Below, one piece after another: positions 8,027-17,584 of a stretch of 64,000 nucleotides of DNA. Within the stretch, counting starts at the first letter, position 1. Every line of letters starts with the position of its first letter. The notes beneath the pieces are model-generated. The model saw only the letters and a program-made list of their open reading frames with translations. It searched no databases and was not told where the DNA came from. Location of the stretch: the NCBI RefSeq assembly GCF_001712795.1, contig NZ_KV757569.1:1-64000 (forward strand), in the 5' to 3' direction. The translations under genes and the position numbers were made by a program. This stretch comes from Nostoc sp. KVJ20. GTDB lineage: Bacteria; Cyanobacteriota; Cyanobacteriia; Cyanobacteriales; Nostocaceae.

Positions 8027-9745
8027 ATGCCAAAAATTCATATTTATGTACAGCGGGGAGATATTGCAGAAGTCGCACGCCAAATAGCTAATGGCGTTGA
8101 TATTGATTGCCTAGATGAGTATTCCCAGCAAACACCATTAATGTGTGCAGTTAGTAGTGCTAATGCAGGTGTTGATATGATTCGCTTCCTCTTGGAAAAT
8201 GGCGCGAATGTGAATGCTGTTGAACAAGAATTTGAAAATACCGTACTTGGGTTGGCTGTGCAGTCAGGAAATCTAGATAAAATCCAATTGATTCTGAATT
8301 CTGGAGCGGATATTAACTATCAAAGCCCAAATGGATATGATGTCTTAATCAATGCTATGCATGGTCGAGATATCTTGCAGGATCAAAACTTAATATCAAC
8401 TTTGAATTTTCTCATCTCTAGAGGTGCTGCTGTCAATGGCATGAGTAGCTATGGTGAATCTGCAATCAAAATAGCTGCTCATATTGGGAGATTTGATGCT
8501 GTCAAATTATTATTGAACGCGGGTGCTAACCCAGAGCAACTGGGATGGACAGAATTAATGCACGCTATAGTTTTTGAGAGCTTAGAGCGAGTAAAGTTAT
8601 TGATAGAGCAAGGAGCAGATCAAGATGTGCGTGATTGTTGGCATAGAACTCCTTGGTTATTGAGTATTCAAATGGGCGAATTACCTAAAGCCAAATTACT
8701 CCTAGCTGCGGGAGCAAATCACAACGATGTGGGAAACTGCGGAAAAACGCCATTAATGTATGCGATAGAAAATAATAGGCTCGAAGTCCTACAGTGGCTA
8801 ATTGCTGAGGGATTTGATATTGAAGCCACTGATGATTTTGGTAGCACTGCGTTAATAATCGCAGCAGAACATGGTGCTACTGATTGTGTCAGAATTTTAC
8901 TAGAAGCTGGCGCCAACCCCAGCAGAATAAATCATTGCAATGACCAAGCCATTAAGATAGCGACAAACAAGGAAATTGTCAAAATGTTAATTGCGGCTGG
9001 TGAAGATGTGAGCGATATTAACGATGATATGCGGCGATCGCTCACCGGAATTGCCAACAGCAAATTCTACTTATCAGAATTATCACCAGAACAATATTTT
9101 GCTGGCAAAAATCCGCGCTTTGGCAAAACCAATCCAGAATTGATGCAAATACCTTTTTGGCAGATGATGATTTATGAAGGTTGTTCTGCTTATAGCGCAC
9201 AAAAGACTTTTAATGATACAGGAAATCGGCAATATAAAGTATGGTGCTACGATAGATTTGGCAGAACCATTACACAATTACCAGATGGCAGAATTGTAGA
9301 AATTGCTGGTGAACATGAAGACTACTACGACTCTAATTTTTGTATATATAACGATGTTGTCGTTTTTCAAGGTGATGGTAGTTTTCAGATTTTTGGTTAC
9401 CCCCAACATGTTTTTCCGCCAACTGATTTTCATTCAGCGACATTAGTTGGAGAATACATATATATTATTGGCAGTATAGGATACCTCGGTACAAAAGTCT
9501 ATAATGAAACCCCAGTTTATAGATTACATATCCACACATTTGAAATAGAAAAATTAGAAACAACTGGTGAGAAGCCAGGATGGATAAGTAGACACAAAGC
9601 TGACTACAAAGAACCAGATAAAATTTATATTACTGGTGGCAAATTGTGTGTAGCTAGTAATGATAAATCAGAAGATTATATAGATAATTCTGTGGATTAC
9701 ATCTTAGATTTAATCAACTTAACTTGGAGCCGAGCTACTGTTTAA
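8027..9745 (+). CDS. Ankyrin-repeat protein with a kelch-like C-terminal domain
   Basis: 572 residues. Residues 5 to about 325 hold roughly nine ankyrin repeats, recognised by recurring LLLNAGAN, LLAAGANHNDVGNCGKTPLM and ALIIAAEHGATDCVRILLEAGAN segments (helix-turn-helix repeats of about 33 residues). From about residue 370 to the end the protein changes to a strand-rich region with IYIIGSIGY and KPGWISRHKA, resembling kelch/galactose-oxidase-like blades. There is no signal peptide, so it is probably cytosolic. Ankyrin and kelch regions are both protein-binding scaffolds; the partner is unknown. It is monocistronic, and its stop overlaps the end of a miniature inverted-repeat element. Confidence 0.8.
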   Translation: MPKIHIYVQRGDIAEVARQIANGVDIDCLDEYSQQTPLMCAVSSANAGVDMIRFLLENGANVNAVEQEFENTVLGLAVQSGNLDKIQLILNSGADINYQSPNGYDVLINAMHGRDILQDQNLISTLNFLISRGAAVNGMSSYGESAIKIAAHIGRFDAVKLLLNAGANPEQLGWTELMHAIVFESLERVKLLIEQGADQDVRDCWHRTPWLLSIQMGELPKAKLLLAAGANHNDVGNCGKTPLMYAIENNRLEVLQWLIAEGFDIEATDDFGSTALIIAAEHGATDCVRILLEAGANPSRINHCNDQAIKIATNKEIVKMLIAAGEDVSDINDDMRRSLTGIANSKFYLSELSPEQYFAGKNPRFGKTNPELMQIPFWQMMIYEGCSAYSAQKTFNDTGNRQYKVWCYDRFGRTITQLPDGRIVEIAGEHEDYYDSNFCIYNDVVVFQGDGSFQIFGYPQHVFPPTDFHSATLVGEYIYIIGSIGYLGTKVYNETPVYRLHIHTFEIEKLETTGEKPGWISRHKADYKEPDKIYITGGKLCVASNDKSEDYIDNSVDYILDLINLTWSRATV

Positions 9746-9850
9746 TACCAATTCAATTAATTATTACAACACATCCTTGGGTAAAGACGCGATGAATCGC
9801 GTCTCTACAAATGGTCTATTTGTCGCATTCTTTTTTCAAATTGATATAAA
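9745..9850. repeat. Miniature inverted-repeat element, family with a second copy at 52112
   Basis: About 106 bp beginning ATACCAATTCAATTAAT and ending TTTTTTCAAATTGATAT, with a central hairpin, GACGCGATGAATCGCGTC. A second copy at 52112-52215 is nearly identical along its whole length. The ends are inverted repeats of ATACCAATT. The left end includes the last base of the ankyrin gene's stop codon, so the element abuts the gene and may act as its terminator. Confidence 0.75.
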
Positions 9851-10037
9851 TATGAAAAACTCTACCCACAATGGAATGGGAGCATCTCCGGCTCCGCTCC
9901 TGAATTCTGACTTCTGAATTCTGAATTCTTCTTCAACAGCGTTTCTTGAGCAACTGAGGTACACTCAAATTTTTGTTTTACAGAGTTAGTTGCTTTGAAA
10001 ATGTACTTCAACAGTCCGGGAACAACTATATTCAAAT

Positions 10038-10583
10038 TCAATTTTTTTTTAGATACTCAGGCGGCACATGATCGACTAACCAAACACCATTAGCAGAACA
10101 ATAGAAGATGTAACCCGCCTGATGCATTGCCGCAGTATTTACAGCAAAAACCACTGGTTTTCCATGTCTTGCACCAACAATCTGTGCTGTTTCTATATCC
10201 TTTGATAAATGGACATGATGCCGTGACATTTTGCAAAGTCCTGTTTGCAGAATTGACTCTACAGATTTGCATCCCGTGCCGTGATAAAGCTCATCTGGGG
10301 GAACAACAGGTTCCAATTGTAAATCTACTTTTACACTATGTCCTTGGTTTGCACGAATAAGATTACCTGTAGAATCAAAAGAAAAGCGTTGTTTCTCGTT
10401 GAATTCAACTACTACCTCTAATTCTTGACGGGTGAGCGGAAATTTGTTTCTAGCACAAGCACTGAGTAGTTCATCAACAGCAACCCAACCACCGGGAGCA
10501 AGTTTAATTCCAATGGCATCCGGTGTGTGTCGCAGATATTTGCTGAGATATTTGCTGATTTTGACGAGGCGAGAATCACTCAT
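10038..10583 (-). CDS. kptA: RNA 2'-phosphotransferase (KptA/Tpt1 family)
   Basis: 181 residues, full length for KptA. The enzyme moves an internal 2'-phosphate from RNA to NAD+, giving ADP-ribose 1'',2''-cyclic phosphate. Visible hallmarks: the N-terminal winged-helix lobe (SKYLSKYLRHTPDAIGIKL, with GGWVAVDELL), then the ADP-ribosyltransferase-like lobe with LYHGTGCKSVESILQTGL, HVHLSKD and the end HVPPEYL. The catalytic Arg and His residues of the family fall in RHTP, YHGT and HVHLS. In eukaryotes it finishes tRNA splicing; its bacterial job is unclear. Confidence 0.92.
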   Translation of the reverse strand: MSDSRLVKISKYLSKYLRHTPDAIGIKLAPGGWVAVDELLSACARNKFPLTRQELEVVVEFNEKQRFSFDSTGNLIRANQGHSVKVDLQLEPVVPPDELYHGTGCKSVESILQTGLCKMSRHHVHLSKDIETAQIVGARHGKPVVFAVNTAAMHQAGYIFYCSANGVWLVDHVPPEYLKKN

Positions 10584-10641
10584 TTAATTGTGGTTGGCAT
10601 ATTTATACTACAAATATATACTTTTATAGTACATCAAATTT

Positions 10642-11958
10642 TTATTGATGGTAAATTGACAGGATTTGTCTTCCCATCATGGCTAATGCTACTCCAATCA
10701 TGACAATGAGTGTCACCTTTCCACCAGGAACCAGTGGTTGATTTATGCTATCTAAGTTTTCTTGTTCTTGACGTTGCTTCCAACTCATTAATGCCGGCAT
10801 AATTCCACCGAGAACTGAGATACTAAATGTTCCAGTGTAATCTAAGGCAGTAAAAAAGATGCTGGGATTGAGCGTTCCGAGAGTCATCGGAGGGAAAAGA
10901 ACCAGCGAATAGAGGGGGAGGCGTCTAGAAAGTCCACCTTGTGCAAGGAGAAAAATATCTTTGAACAAATCTAGCAATCCATACACAAATCCAATAAATG
11001 ATGTTGCGATCGCAAATTCTGAAAAAATGGATACTAGCACTCCTAACCATTCCCCCGCCCCACCTGCTCGGAGAATTTGCAGTGGGTCAAAAACACTTGT
11101 ACCGTCAGATGTGTTATGTAGCATATCGGGACTGACGCTTCCTAAAATTACGGCATTCCACGCCAAGAACATAATTAGAGGAATTACAGAACCAATAAAG
11201 ATGGACTGACGAATTTTGCCAGCATCCCCTTCGAGTTGCGTCACAACCAACGGCACAACGTTTTGAAAAAATAGCGCCACAGACATTACTGAAATGGCAC
11301 TACCAAGGGCACTCCAGTCCTGAAATACTAGTTGGGTACTCTGAATGTGCCCTCCTGCCAGAAATAATAGTCCTAAGAAGGAAACAATGACAATTCCGAC
11401 AAAGGCGCTGTTTAATTTCTCAATAAACTTTTCTCGCCCAAGATACATAATCCCACCAAATAAGAGCGTAAAAGTCGTTGTGCCCACCCACATAGGCAAT
11501 ATTTGCACACCCCAGACTTTTGCCGCCGCAGATCCTAAAATCTCTCCACCCTTGGTGACGTATGCTACCAAGAGAGCATAGTGCATGAATAAATATGCGC
11601 TGCCTGCAATTCGCGCTCCCAGCTTACCAAGGATTTTCTCAACAATTCCCAAAAAACCTATACTCGGACGCCCTTCTGTTCGCATCATGTTTAAGGTAAC
11701 TTCCGCAACCAATAACCCTGAAACTAAAGCGTAGAGCCAAACAGCAATTAGTCCAGATGTAGACGGCACAATACCAGACGGCAGGGTAACGGCTGGTAGG
11801 GCGAGAATCCCAGCCCCAACGGTGGTTCCCGCAATCAATGCAGTACTTCCCAATACACTACCCGGTTGATGATTGAGTTTTTTTCCATCAAATTCGAGAT
11901 GAGAAAACAACCGGGTGACTTGCTCTGAATCTTGGAGAACAGTCTTTATGGGAACCAT
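10642..11958 (-). CDS. Aromatic amino acid permease (Trp/Tyr family)
   Basis: 438 residues with about 11 membrane helices. It begins the transporter core with GSTALIAGTTVGAGILALPA, the conserved first helix of the hydroxy/aromatic amino acid permease family (TyrP/Mtr type), where the glycine-rich unwound helix binds substrate. It would import tryptophan or tyrosine by proton symport at the inner membrane. Read together with the scytonemin/tryptophan cluster starting 5.6 kb away it could feed that pathway, but it lies outside the cluster and next to kptA, so this is only a suggestion. Confidence 0.8.
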   Translation of the reverse strand: MVPIKTVLQDSEQVTRLFSHLEFDGKKLNHQPGSVLGSTALIAGTTVGAGILALPAVTLPSGIVPSTSGLIAVWLYALVSGLLVAEVTLNMMRTEGRPSIGFLGIVEKILGKLGARIAGSAYLFMHYALLVAYVTKGGEILGSAAAKVWGVQILPMWVGTTTFTLLFGGIMYLGREKFIEKLNSAFVGIVIVSFLGLLFLAGGHIQSTQLVFQDWSALGSAISVMSVALFFQNVVPLVVTQLEGDAGKIRQSIFIGSVIPLIMFLAWNAVILGSVSPDMLHNTSDGTSVFDPLQILRAGGAGEWLGVLVSIFSEFAIATSFIGFVYGLLDLFKDIFLLAQGGLSRRLPLYSLVLFPPMTLGTLNPSIFFTALDYTGTFSISVLGGIMPALMSWKQRQEQENLDSINQPLVPGGKVTLIVMIGVALAMMGRQILSIYHQ

Positions 11959-12361
11959 ACTGAATATCCGTACCTAAACCAAACAAACAATATTAACATG
12001 TGGAAATATTCTTCGCAAAAACCCTGCTTTTTATGGTTTTTCAGCTAAATTTTTGTGATCAATCAGCGTAGGCGTAGCCCGTCGTAGACATCGCTAATTT
12101 ATTATCAACACAAATTTTGGAGTTCAAATGTCACTTCTAGTACTTTATTAATTAATTAGATTACGCAGTCGGGAACATTGTCCCCATAACAAATGTGGTT
12201 TAAATAAATGTAAATGAAAACTTGTCTAAGGGGAGGAAGAATCTAACGATCGTCTTCGCTCACAAAATTGAATAATTTAATTTCTGGAAGTCCCTAAATA
12301 CTTTATCTATAGCTAGACTAGACGATCGCAACCTGAAGAAATTATTAGGAGTTAAACAAAA
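11959..12361. other. Intergenic, no gene seen; Nostoc-type repeat
   Basis: AT-rich spacer between the divergent permease and RHH genes. It holds the recurrent word GCGTAGCCCGTCGTAGACATCGC at about 12070-12095, whose second half returns at 12662-12681 and in inverted form at 1654-1672. No ORF or strong hairpin that I can support. AGGAG at 12347-12351 serves the next gene. Confidence 0.5.
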
Positions 12362-12577
12362 ATGGCAACTTTAACTATTCGTTTACCAGACGATAAGCAT
12401 AATAGATTGAAAGAACTTGCTCAAGCCAAAGGCATCAGTGTCAATAAATTGATTGAAGAACTTTCTACCATAGCTCTGGCAGAATTTGATGCCCATACAA
12501 GATTTAAAGCAATGGCTGCAACTGGCAACTCAGAAGAAGGTTTAAGAATACTGGCTAAACTTGATGCTCTGACATAA
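12362..12577 (+). CDS. Ribbon-helix-helix antitoxin-like protein
   Basis: 71 residues beginning MATLTIRLPDDKHNRLKELA, then GISVNKLIEELSTIAL. This is the standard strand-helix-helix of Arc/CopG/HicB-C type DNA-binding proteins. The tail (FKAMAATGNSEEGLRILAKL) matches antitoxins that precede PIN toxins. No toxin gene follows: the next gene is a Uma2 protein about 190 nt away. It may be an orphan antitoxin or a stand-alone repressor. AGGAG lies 10 nt upstream of the ATG. Confidence 0.7.
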   Translation: MATLTIRLPDDKHNRLKELAQAKGISVNKLIEELSTIALAEFDAHTRFKAMAATGNSEEGLRILAKLDALT

Positions 12578-12769
12578 TAGAGCTTGTAGGGCGATTATGA
12601 AAACACTAACCGGAGCCGATCGCCCACATCCACCCCATCACCAAAAGTGCGAAGTGGAATAGCCCGTCGTAGACATCGCCAAGTTTAAGAATTGTCCTGT
12701 GGATCTGGCGCTTTCCCAGTGGTTAGATACTTTAAAATTAAAACAACATACTTTCAGGAGATTAGCTCA

Positions 12770-13375
12770 ATGACATATATCTCCCAAAAAACCCTCACTA
12801 AAGAAGATTTTCTCTGCCAATATCAAGATAACTCCCAATATGAATTAGCAGACGGAGAAATAATTGACATGGAACCCACTGGCCCCCACGAAACGGTGAG
12901 TGGGAAAGTTGCAACCCAAATTGGTATACACCTTGTTGCAGAACAACTTCCCTGGGTTATTCCTCGCACTTGTTTAATTTACCCCTTCGCAGATGCAGCT
13001 ACAGCTCGTCGTCCTGATGTTGTGGTTCTTGATGAAACCGTTCTCGACCGTGAACCTCTTTGGGAGCGAGAACCCGTAATTACGCTGGGACGCTCAATTA
13101 AACTGGTGGTTGAAGTTGTTAGTACTAACTGGGAAACTGACTATGCACGCAAAGTTGAAGAGTATGCAATTTTAGGCATTCCCGAATATTGGATTGTAGA
13201 TTATCGAGGATTGGGTGGAGTCGCATTTATTGGTAAACCTAAACAACCTACTTTCACTGTCTGTCAACTAGTTGAAGACACTTATACTCAACAGCAATAT
13301 CGATTAAATCAATTAATAAAATCACCGCTTTTGTCCCGTCTTCAACTTCGCTTAGATGATACTCTTCCTCGTTGA
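12770..13375 (+). CDS. Uma2 (DUF820) family putative endonuclease
   Basis: 201 residues from the ATG at 12770, which has CAGGAG just upstream; the longer in-frame start is rejected for lack of a ribosome site. The family has a PD-(D/E)xK-type core, seen here as YELADGEIIDMEPTGPHE, RRPDVVVL, KLVVEVVSTNW and KVEEYAILGIPEYWIVD. Uma2 proteins are extremely abundant in cyanobacteria and their role is unproven; a nuclease is predicted from the fold. No adjacent partner besides the small RHH gene. Confidence 0.85.
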   Translation: MTYISQKTLTKEDFLCQYQDNSQYELADGEIIDMEPTGPHETVSGKVATQIGIHLVAEQLPWVIPRTCLIYPFADAATARRPDVVVLDETVLDREPLWEREPVITLGRSIKLVVEVVSTNWETDYARKVEEYAILGIPEYWIVDYRGLGGVAFIGKPKQPTFTVCQLVEDTYTQQQYRLNQLIKSPLLSRLQLRLDDTLPR

Positions 13376-13577
13376 ATATATTAATACGATGAAGAGTGCT
13401 GAGTTGAAAGACCGCTCACACTTTTGCGGGTATCAACCTTCTCCTACATTAAAAGATTTCGTCCACTAGGGGCGGGGCTTTTACCATAGTGCAAAAGTAC
13501 TGAGTATGATCGCTTGTTACTCAGCACTCAGCACTCAGCACTCAGGACTGAGTGTGGTCAATTGGGAATTTAACTTT

Positions 13578-14555
13578 TCAATCCAATCCCACAGAAAACA
13601 ATTTACCAACTTGCGCTAAATCTACATTTCCACCGCTGATGATCACACCAATTTTCACCTCTGGTGCTGTCACCACACCTTCGAGTAAAGCTGCTGCGGC
13701 GAGTACTCCAGTGGGTTCAACGACAATTTTCAGCCGTTCCCATAAGAAAAACATGGTGCGAAGAATCGCTTCTTCAGATACCGTCACCATATCATCGACG
13801 TAATGCAGCACTAAGGGGAAAGTAATTTGACCAAGGCTAGCAGTCCTCGCACCATCAGCGATGGTATTAGGATTTTTGACTGTTTGCAGGGTTTTGGTGT
13901 GAAAGGAGCGGGTAGCATCGTCGGCAAGGGCTGGTTCTACGCCGATTACTTTACAATTGGGTAAAAGTGACTTGGTTGCGATCGCACATCCTGAAAGTAA
14001 TCCACCACCACCACAACACACTAATAATAAGTCCAATTCACCAACTTCTTGAATTAGTTCTAAAGCAGTTGTCCCTTGTCCAGCGACTACATGAGGATGA
14101 TCGTAAGGAGGAATAAGTGTCAAAGAGCGCTCATCTGCTAAATTTTGGGCTAATTCTTCCCGGTTTGTTTCTTGGCGATTGTATAAAATTATCTCTGCGC
14201 CATAGCCACGAGTGGCAGTTTGTTTGACAGCAGGTGCATCATCAGGCATGACAATGGTGGTGGGAATATTTAGGATTTTTCCAGCTAAGGCGATCGCTTG
14301 GGCATGATTTCCCGATGAATAGGTGAGAACACCTGTTTGCTTTTGTGCTACCGATAGTTGGGCTAGGGCGTTGTACGCACCTCGAAATTTAAATGCCCCC
14401 GTGCGTTGAAAGTTTTCGCATTTAAAGAATACTTGGCTATTGGTGCGATCGTTAACAATTGTAGAAGTTAGCACAGGCGTGCGGTGGGCAATTCCCAAAA
14501 TTCGCTCTTGTGCTGCTTGCACGTCAGTTATAGTAACAGAATTATGCTGTGGCAT
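13578..14555 (-). CDS. Threonine/serine dehydratase-like PLP enzyme
   Basis: 325 residues of fold-type II PLP enzyme. The PLP-binding lysine is in RTGAFKFRGAYNAL; SSGNHAQAIALAG is the substrate-carboxylate loop; the glycine loop CCGGGGLLSGCAIA holds the PLP phosphate. The length (no C-terminal ACT domain) fits catabolic threonine ammonia-lyase or serine racemase/hydroxyaspartate dehydratase types; the sequence alone does not decide which. Monocistronic, with a tract of CAGCACTCA repeats after its stop. Confidence 0.85.
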   Translation of the reverse strand: MPQHNSVTITDVQAAQERILGIAHRTPVLTSTIVNDRTNSQVFFKCENFQRTGAFKFRGAYNALAQLSVAQKQTGVLTYSSGNHAQAIALAGKILNIPTTIVMPDDAPAVKQTATRGYGAEIILYNRQETNREELAQNLADERSLTLIPPYDHPHVVAGQGTTALELIQEVGELDLLLVCCGGGGLLSGCAIATKSLLPNCKVIGVEPALADDATRSFHTKTLQTVKNPNTIADGARTASLGQITFPLVLHYVDDMVTVSEEAILRTMFFLWERLKIVVEPTGVLAAAALLEGVVTAPEVKIGVIISGGNVDLAQVGKLFSVGLD

Positions 14556-14762
14556 TGATGATGAGATTAAATATTTTTGCTCTTGTTTATATAGATACAG
14601 ATTTTTATATTTGCGCCTAATATGCTTAATCGAAGCATACTCAATTTCAGGTGGATAGCATCATTTATTGTCCGCATAAGAATAGCTACAGCAAACATTA
14701 TATATTGCTGTAGCTAAATTTATGAAGCTTAAATTAATTATCACGTTAGGAATTTTCGTAAC

Positions 14763-15575
14763 ATGAATAAAACATCTGAAAGTCGGCAAAAAAAAACTGC
14801 TCTAATTACAGGGGCGGCTAGTGGAATAGGCTATCAATTAACCCAGATTTTTGCTCGTCATAGTTACAATCTTGTGTTAGTCGATAAGAATGAAGAAAAG
14901 CTTAACGAAATTATAAATGAATTCCCGCAAAAGTTTGGCATTTTTGTGAAAATTCTTACCAAGGATTTATCTATACCAACATCGCCAGAAGAAATTTTCA
15001 CAGAACTACAGCAAGCATCGATCAAGATTGATGTGCTGGTTAACAATGCTGGCTTTGGTACTTATGGAGCATTTAGTGAAACAGACCTCAACCTTGAACT
15101 AAAAATGCTACAGGTAAATATGGTCAGCCTGACCCATTTAACTAAGTTATTCCTCAAGGATATGGTCGAGCAAGACTATGGAAAAATATTGAATGTTGCC
15201 TCAGCAGCCGCTTTTCAACCAGGGCCTCTAATGGCAGTTTATTTTGCTACAAAAGCTTATGTTTTATCATTTTCCGAAGCGATCGCTAATGAATTAGAGG
15301 GCACAGGTGTCAGCGTGACTGTTCTTTGTCCGGGGCCAACAGCATCAGAATTCCAACAAACTGCTGCAATGGAAGATTCCAAGATTGCAAACGTTAACAG
15401 AATGATGGATACGGCAACCGTTGCGAATATTGGTTATCGGGGCTTAATGAAAAATAAAATTGTTGTTGTTCCTGGGATGAGAAATAAGCTATTGACTGAA
15501 AGCGTAAGATTTACGCCCAGAAATTTAGTAACAAAGGTCGTGAGAAGTATGCACGAACTCAAAAAAAATAGGTAG
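14763..15575 (+). CDS. Short-chain dehydrogenase/reductase
   Basis: 270 residues of classical SDR. The nucleotide-binding motif is TGAASGIGYQL, followed by the NNAGFGTYG motif, a catalytic serine in NVASAAAF and the YxxxK pair in VYFATKAYVLSFSEAIANELEG. NADP or NAD is the cofactor and the substrate is unknown. The ATG at 14763 follows an AT-rich leader without a strong ribosome site. Single gene, with a terminator-like hairpin 95 nt after the stop. Confidence 0.88.
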   Translation: MNKTSESRQKKTALITGAASGIGYQLTQIFARHSYNLVLVDKNEEKLNEIINEFPQKFGIFVKILTKDLSIPTSPEEIFTELQQASIKIDVLVNNAGFGTYGAFSETDLNLELKMLQVNMVSLTHLTKLFLKDMVEQDYGKILNVASAAAFQPGPLMAVYFATKAYVLSFSEAIANELEGTGVSVTVLCPGPTASEFQQTAAMEDSKIANVNRMMDTATVANIGYRGLMKNKIVVVPGMRNKLLTESVRFTPRNLVTKVVRSMHELKKNR

Positions 15576-15669
15576 TCTGATACTCTATAATATTTTCAAT
15601 TAAATCACGGTAATCCCTTTCCTAAAAGCAACAAAGCTGAGTAAAGAGGGGAGGCATAGTGAGTAAATG

Positions 15670-15692
15670 ACAGGGTTAAATGCCCTGTTTTC
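15670..15692 (+). terminator. Probable rho-independent terminator after the SDR gene
   Basis: ACAGGG and CCCTGT form a 6-bp stem around a 7-nt loop, followed directly by TTTTCT. It lies about 95 nt after the SDR stop on the same strand. Modest stem, so moderate confidence. Confidence 0.45.
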
Positions 15693-15908
15693 TAGTATTT
15701 AGATGATATCCTAGTGACTCTAAATTTCACTCTTCTAAAATGTTTCAATATCTGCCATAAGATAGCTGCTTTTTTGGATATATATATGCTGTGAAAGTTG
15801 GGCAGAAGTAGCTGGATATAAAAACATCACCATAGTAAGATGTGTACTCACTATCTCAACCGTTATTATATTTATTAAAGATAAATCCAAGATGTAAAGA
15901 GGCAAGTA

Positions 15909-16109
15909 ATGGCAATTAAATTAAAAGTTACAAATATTAAAGGTGATGACTGTGCCAAGAATATAACTAAATCTATTCAGACTATGGAATCTGATGCCAA
16001 AATCGATGTGGACGTTAATGCAAAAACTGTAACTGTAGAAGCTGCGGCTTCTGAAGAGTCAATTAAACAGATAGTTCAATCTGCTGGTTATACTATCGAG
16101 GGCTATTAA
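15909..16109 (+). CDS. Heavy-metal-associated (HMA)-like domain protein lacking CxxC
   Basis: 66 residues with the beta-alpha-beta-beta-alpha-beta pattern of HMA/copper-chaperone domains: IKLKVTNIKGDDCAKNITKSIQ, then AKIDVDVNAKTVTVE and IKQIVQSAGYTIEGY. The usual GMxCxxC metal loop is GDDCAKN, with a single cysteine, so classical two-thiolate Cu(I) binding is unlikely. Such variants are widespread in cyanobacteria with unknown roles. A small stem, CGCCCG/CGGGCG, lies at 16180-16196 downstream. Confidence 0.75.
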   Translation: MAIKLKVTNIKGDDCAKNITKSIQTMESDAKIDVDVNAKTVTVEAAASEESIKQIVQSAGYTIEGY

Positions 16110-16376
16110 TTACATTTCTAAATTTCTGAGGAGATTTAGATGAAGTAATTTAGTTAGCACAATTGCTTAGTCATATATTCGCCCGGAAAACGGGCGGAAT
16201 ATTATTAATTACTCTACTTGATAAAGCATATTTTCCTCTTCTGACACGCTTGAACTATTTGGATTTATGCGGAATTATAAGCTGTAACAGATACATATCA
16301 AGACTGTAGTATTTTGAAAGTATTGCTGTTGCTTTGTTTGCTCTGACAAAATTGTTAAATTTTCTGGTAATCTTTT

Positions 16377-17339
16377 TCAAGAACGAATTAACATCGGGTC
16401 ATAGATTTGACATTCTTGAACCCCATAACTGCCTAGAATTAAGCTAGCGTGTTCAAGCTCATTGTCTGTGCCACTAACGATGAGTATGTAATTGCCTTGC
16501 TCAATTTGCTCGTTGTAAAAGCGTGCCCAATCATCTGGTATTCCGAGCCTCATAGCGTCAAAACGCTCACTTACATTAACGTCTGTTGACCCAATCAATT
16601 GAGAAAAGTCTTTGCAAATTAAGGAAATCTGGTTTGCTGGAAAACCGGCGGTATACATATCGTTAATTGCCGCTTCAGCATTATCTAAGCTATTAAAGTA
16701 AGCGACAGCATATTTAGGTAAAATTCCGCTTTTATTAGGAATGGCAGGTGCAGAAGTTGTCGTGGTTAGATAATTTGTAGTTTTATGCTCATTGTTGAAA
16801 TATTCATAAATGCCAAACTCTTCTATACCCCAACGTTGTAGGATTGCTTCTACTTTAGGAATTTCAGCAGGTGTACAATCTACGATTATGAAATAGTGTC
16901 CATGTTCTACTCGCTCGTTATATGCTTTAGCTTGTTCTTCCGATATTCCCCAACCAACTAGTGCGCCAGCAAAAGTTCCAGTAGCAGCACCAATACTTGC
17001 ACCGACAAGGGTTGTAACTAAAGCAGTTGCCGCTGCGCCAGCTAGCATTATTGGCCCAACTCCAGGGATTGCTAAAGTACCAAGACCTACTAATAAACCA
17101 GTTAACCCACCAACAGCGCCCCCTGAAAGCCCTCCTACTGTTGCGCCTTCGTCAGCTTTATCACCAGTGCGCTCTTTAATTTCATCATTGGCAACCTCAT
17201 GATTGCGGTCTGCATTCTGTACAACTACAGATACTTTCTCCATCAATAAGCCAGAATCTCTCAATTCATGTAGTGCCTGTTCTGCATCTCGACGATGAGT
17301 AAATACGCCTACAGCACGTTGATATTCACTTAAAACCAT
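16377..17339 (-). CDS. General-stress (YflT-type) domain protein with glycine-zipper segment
   Basis: 320 residues. Two alpha/beta domains related to the YflT/GSP17M heat-stress domain lie at residues 5-60 (AVGVFTHRRDAEQALHELRDSG) and about 205-250 (YAVAYFNSLDNAEAAINDM). After the first is a glycine-rich stretch, about 75-150 (GGLSGGAVGGLTGLLVGLG and following), like glycine-zipper membrane-associating segments. Function is unknown; the family is linked to general stress. It lies after the DAHP synthase gene on the same strand but beyond two strong hairpins, so probably it is a separate transcript. Confidence 0.75.
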   Translation of the reverse strand: MVLSEYQRAVGVFTHRRDAEQALHELRDSGLLMEKVSVVVQNADRNHEVANDEIKERTGDKADEGATVGGLSGGAVGGLTGLLVGLGTLAIPGVGPIMLAGAAATALVTTLVGASIGAATGTFAGALVGWGISEEQAKAYNERVEHGHYFIIVDCTPAEIPKVEAILQRWGIEEFGIYEYFNNEHKTTNYLTTTTSAPAIPNKSGILPKYAVAYFNSLDNAEAAINDMYTAGFPANQISLICKDFSQLIGSTDVNVSERFDAMRLGIPDDWARFYNEQIEQGNYILIVSGTDNELEHASLILGSYGVQECQIYDPMLIRS

Positions 17340-17449
17340 TATTACTCCTTGGTAGCAGGGGAAAATTAATTTCCCACAAATCTAGTTTTTCATTATCTGT
17401 AATCTTAAATACAACTTGATTTAACTCAAAACCATCCTAAGTAATAAAA

Positions 17450-17547
17450 TTCATCAACTACCCCGCCCTCAGCATTAGCAGAGCGGGGTAGTTGATGAAA
17501 ACCCGATCAACAGATTCTTTAAACGAAAGAATCCGTTGATCGGGTTT
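17450..17547 (-). terminator. Twin back-to-back long hairpins ending the aromatic/scytonemin cluster
   Basis: Stem 1 pairs 17450-17466 with 17483-17499, 17 bp perfect (TTCATCAACTACCCCGC). Stem 2 pairs 17498-17520 with 17526-17547, 21 paired positions with one mismatch and a 5-nt loop. Read on the minus strand, the hairpins come just after the DAHP synthase stop, and stem 1 is followed by ATTTTATTA. They fit a strong double terminator. The loops carry no obvious ligand-binding motif. Confidence 0.7.
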
Positions 17548-17584
17548 AGCCGTTTGCAAAAAATCGGTCAAGATTACGCTCTAT

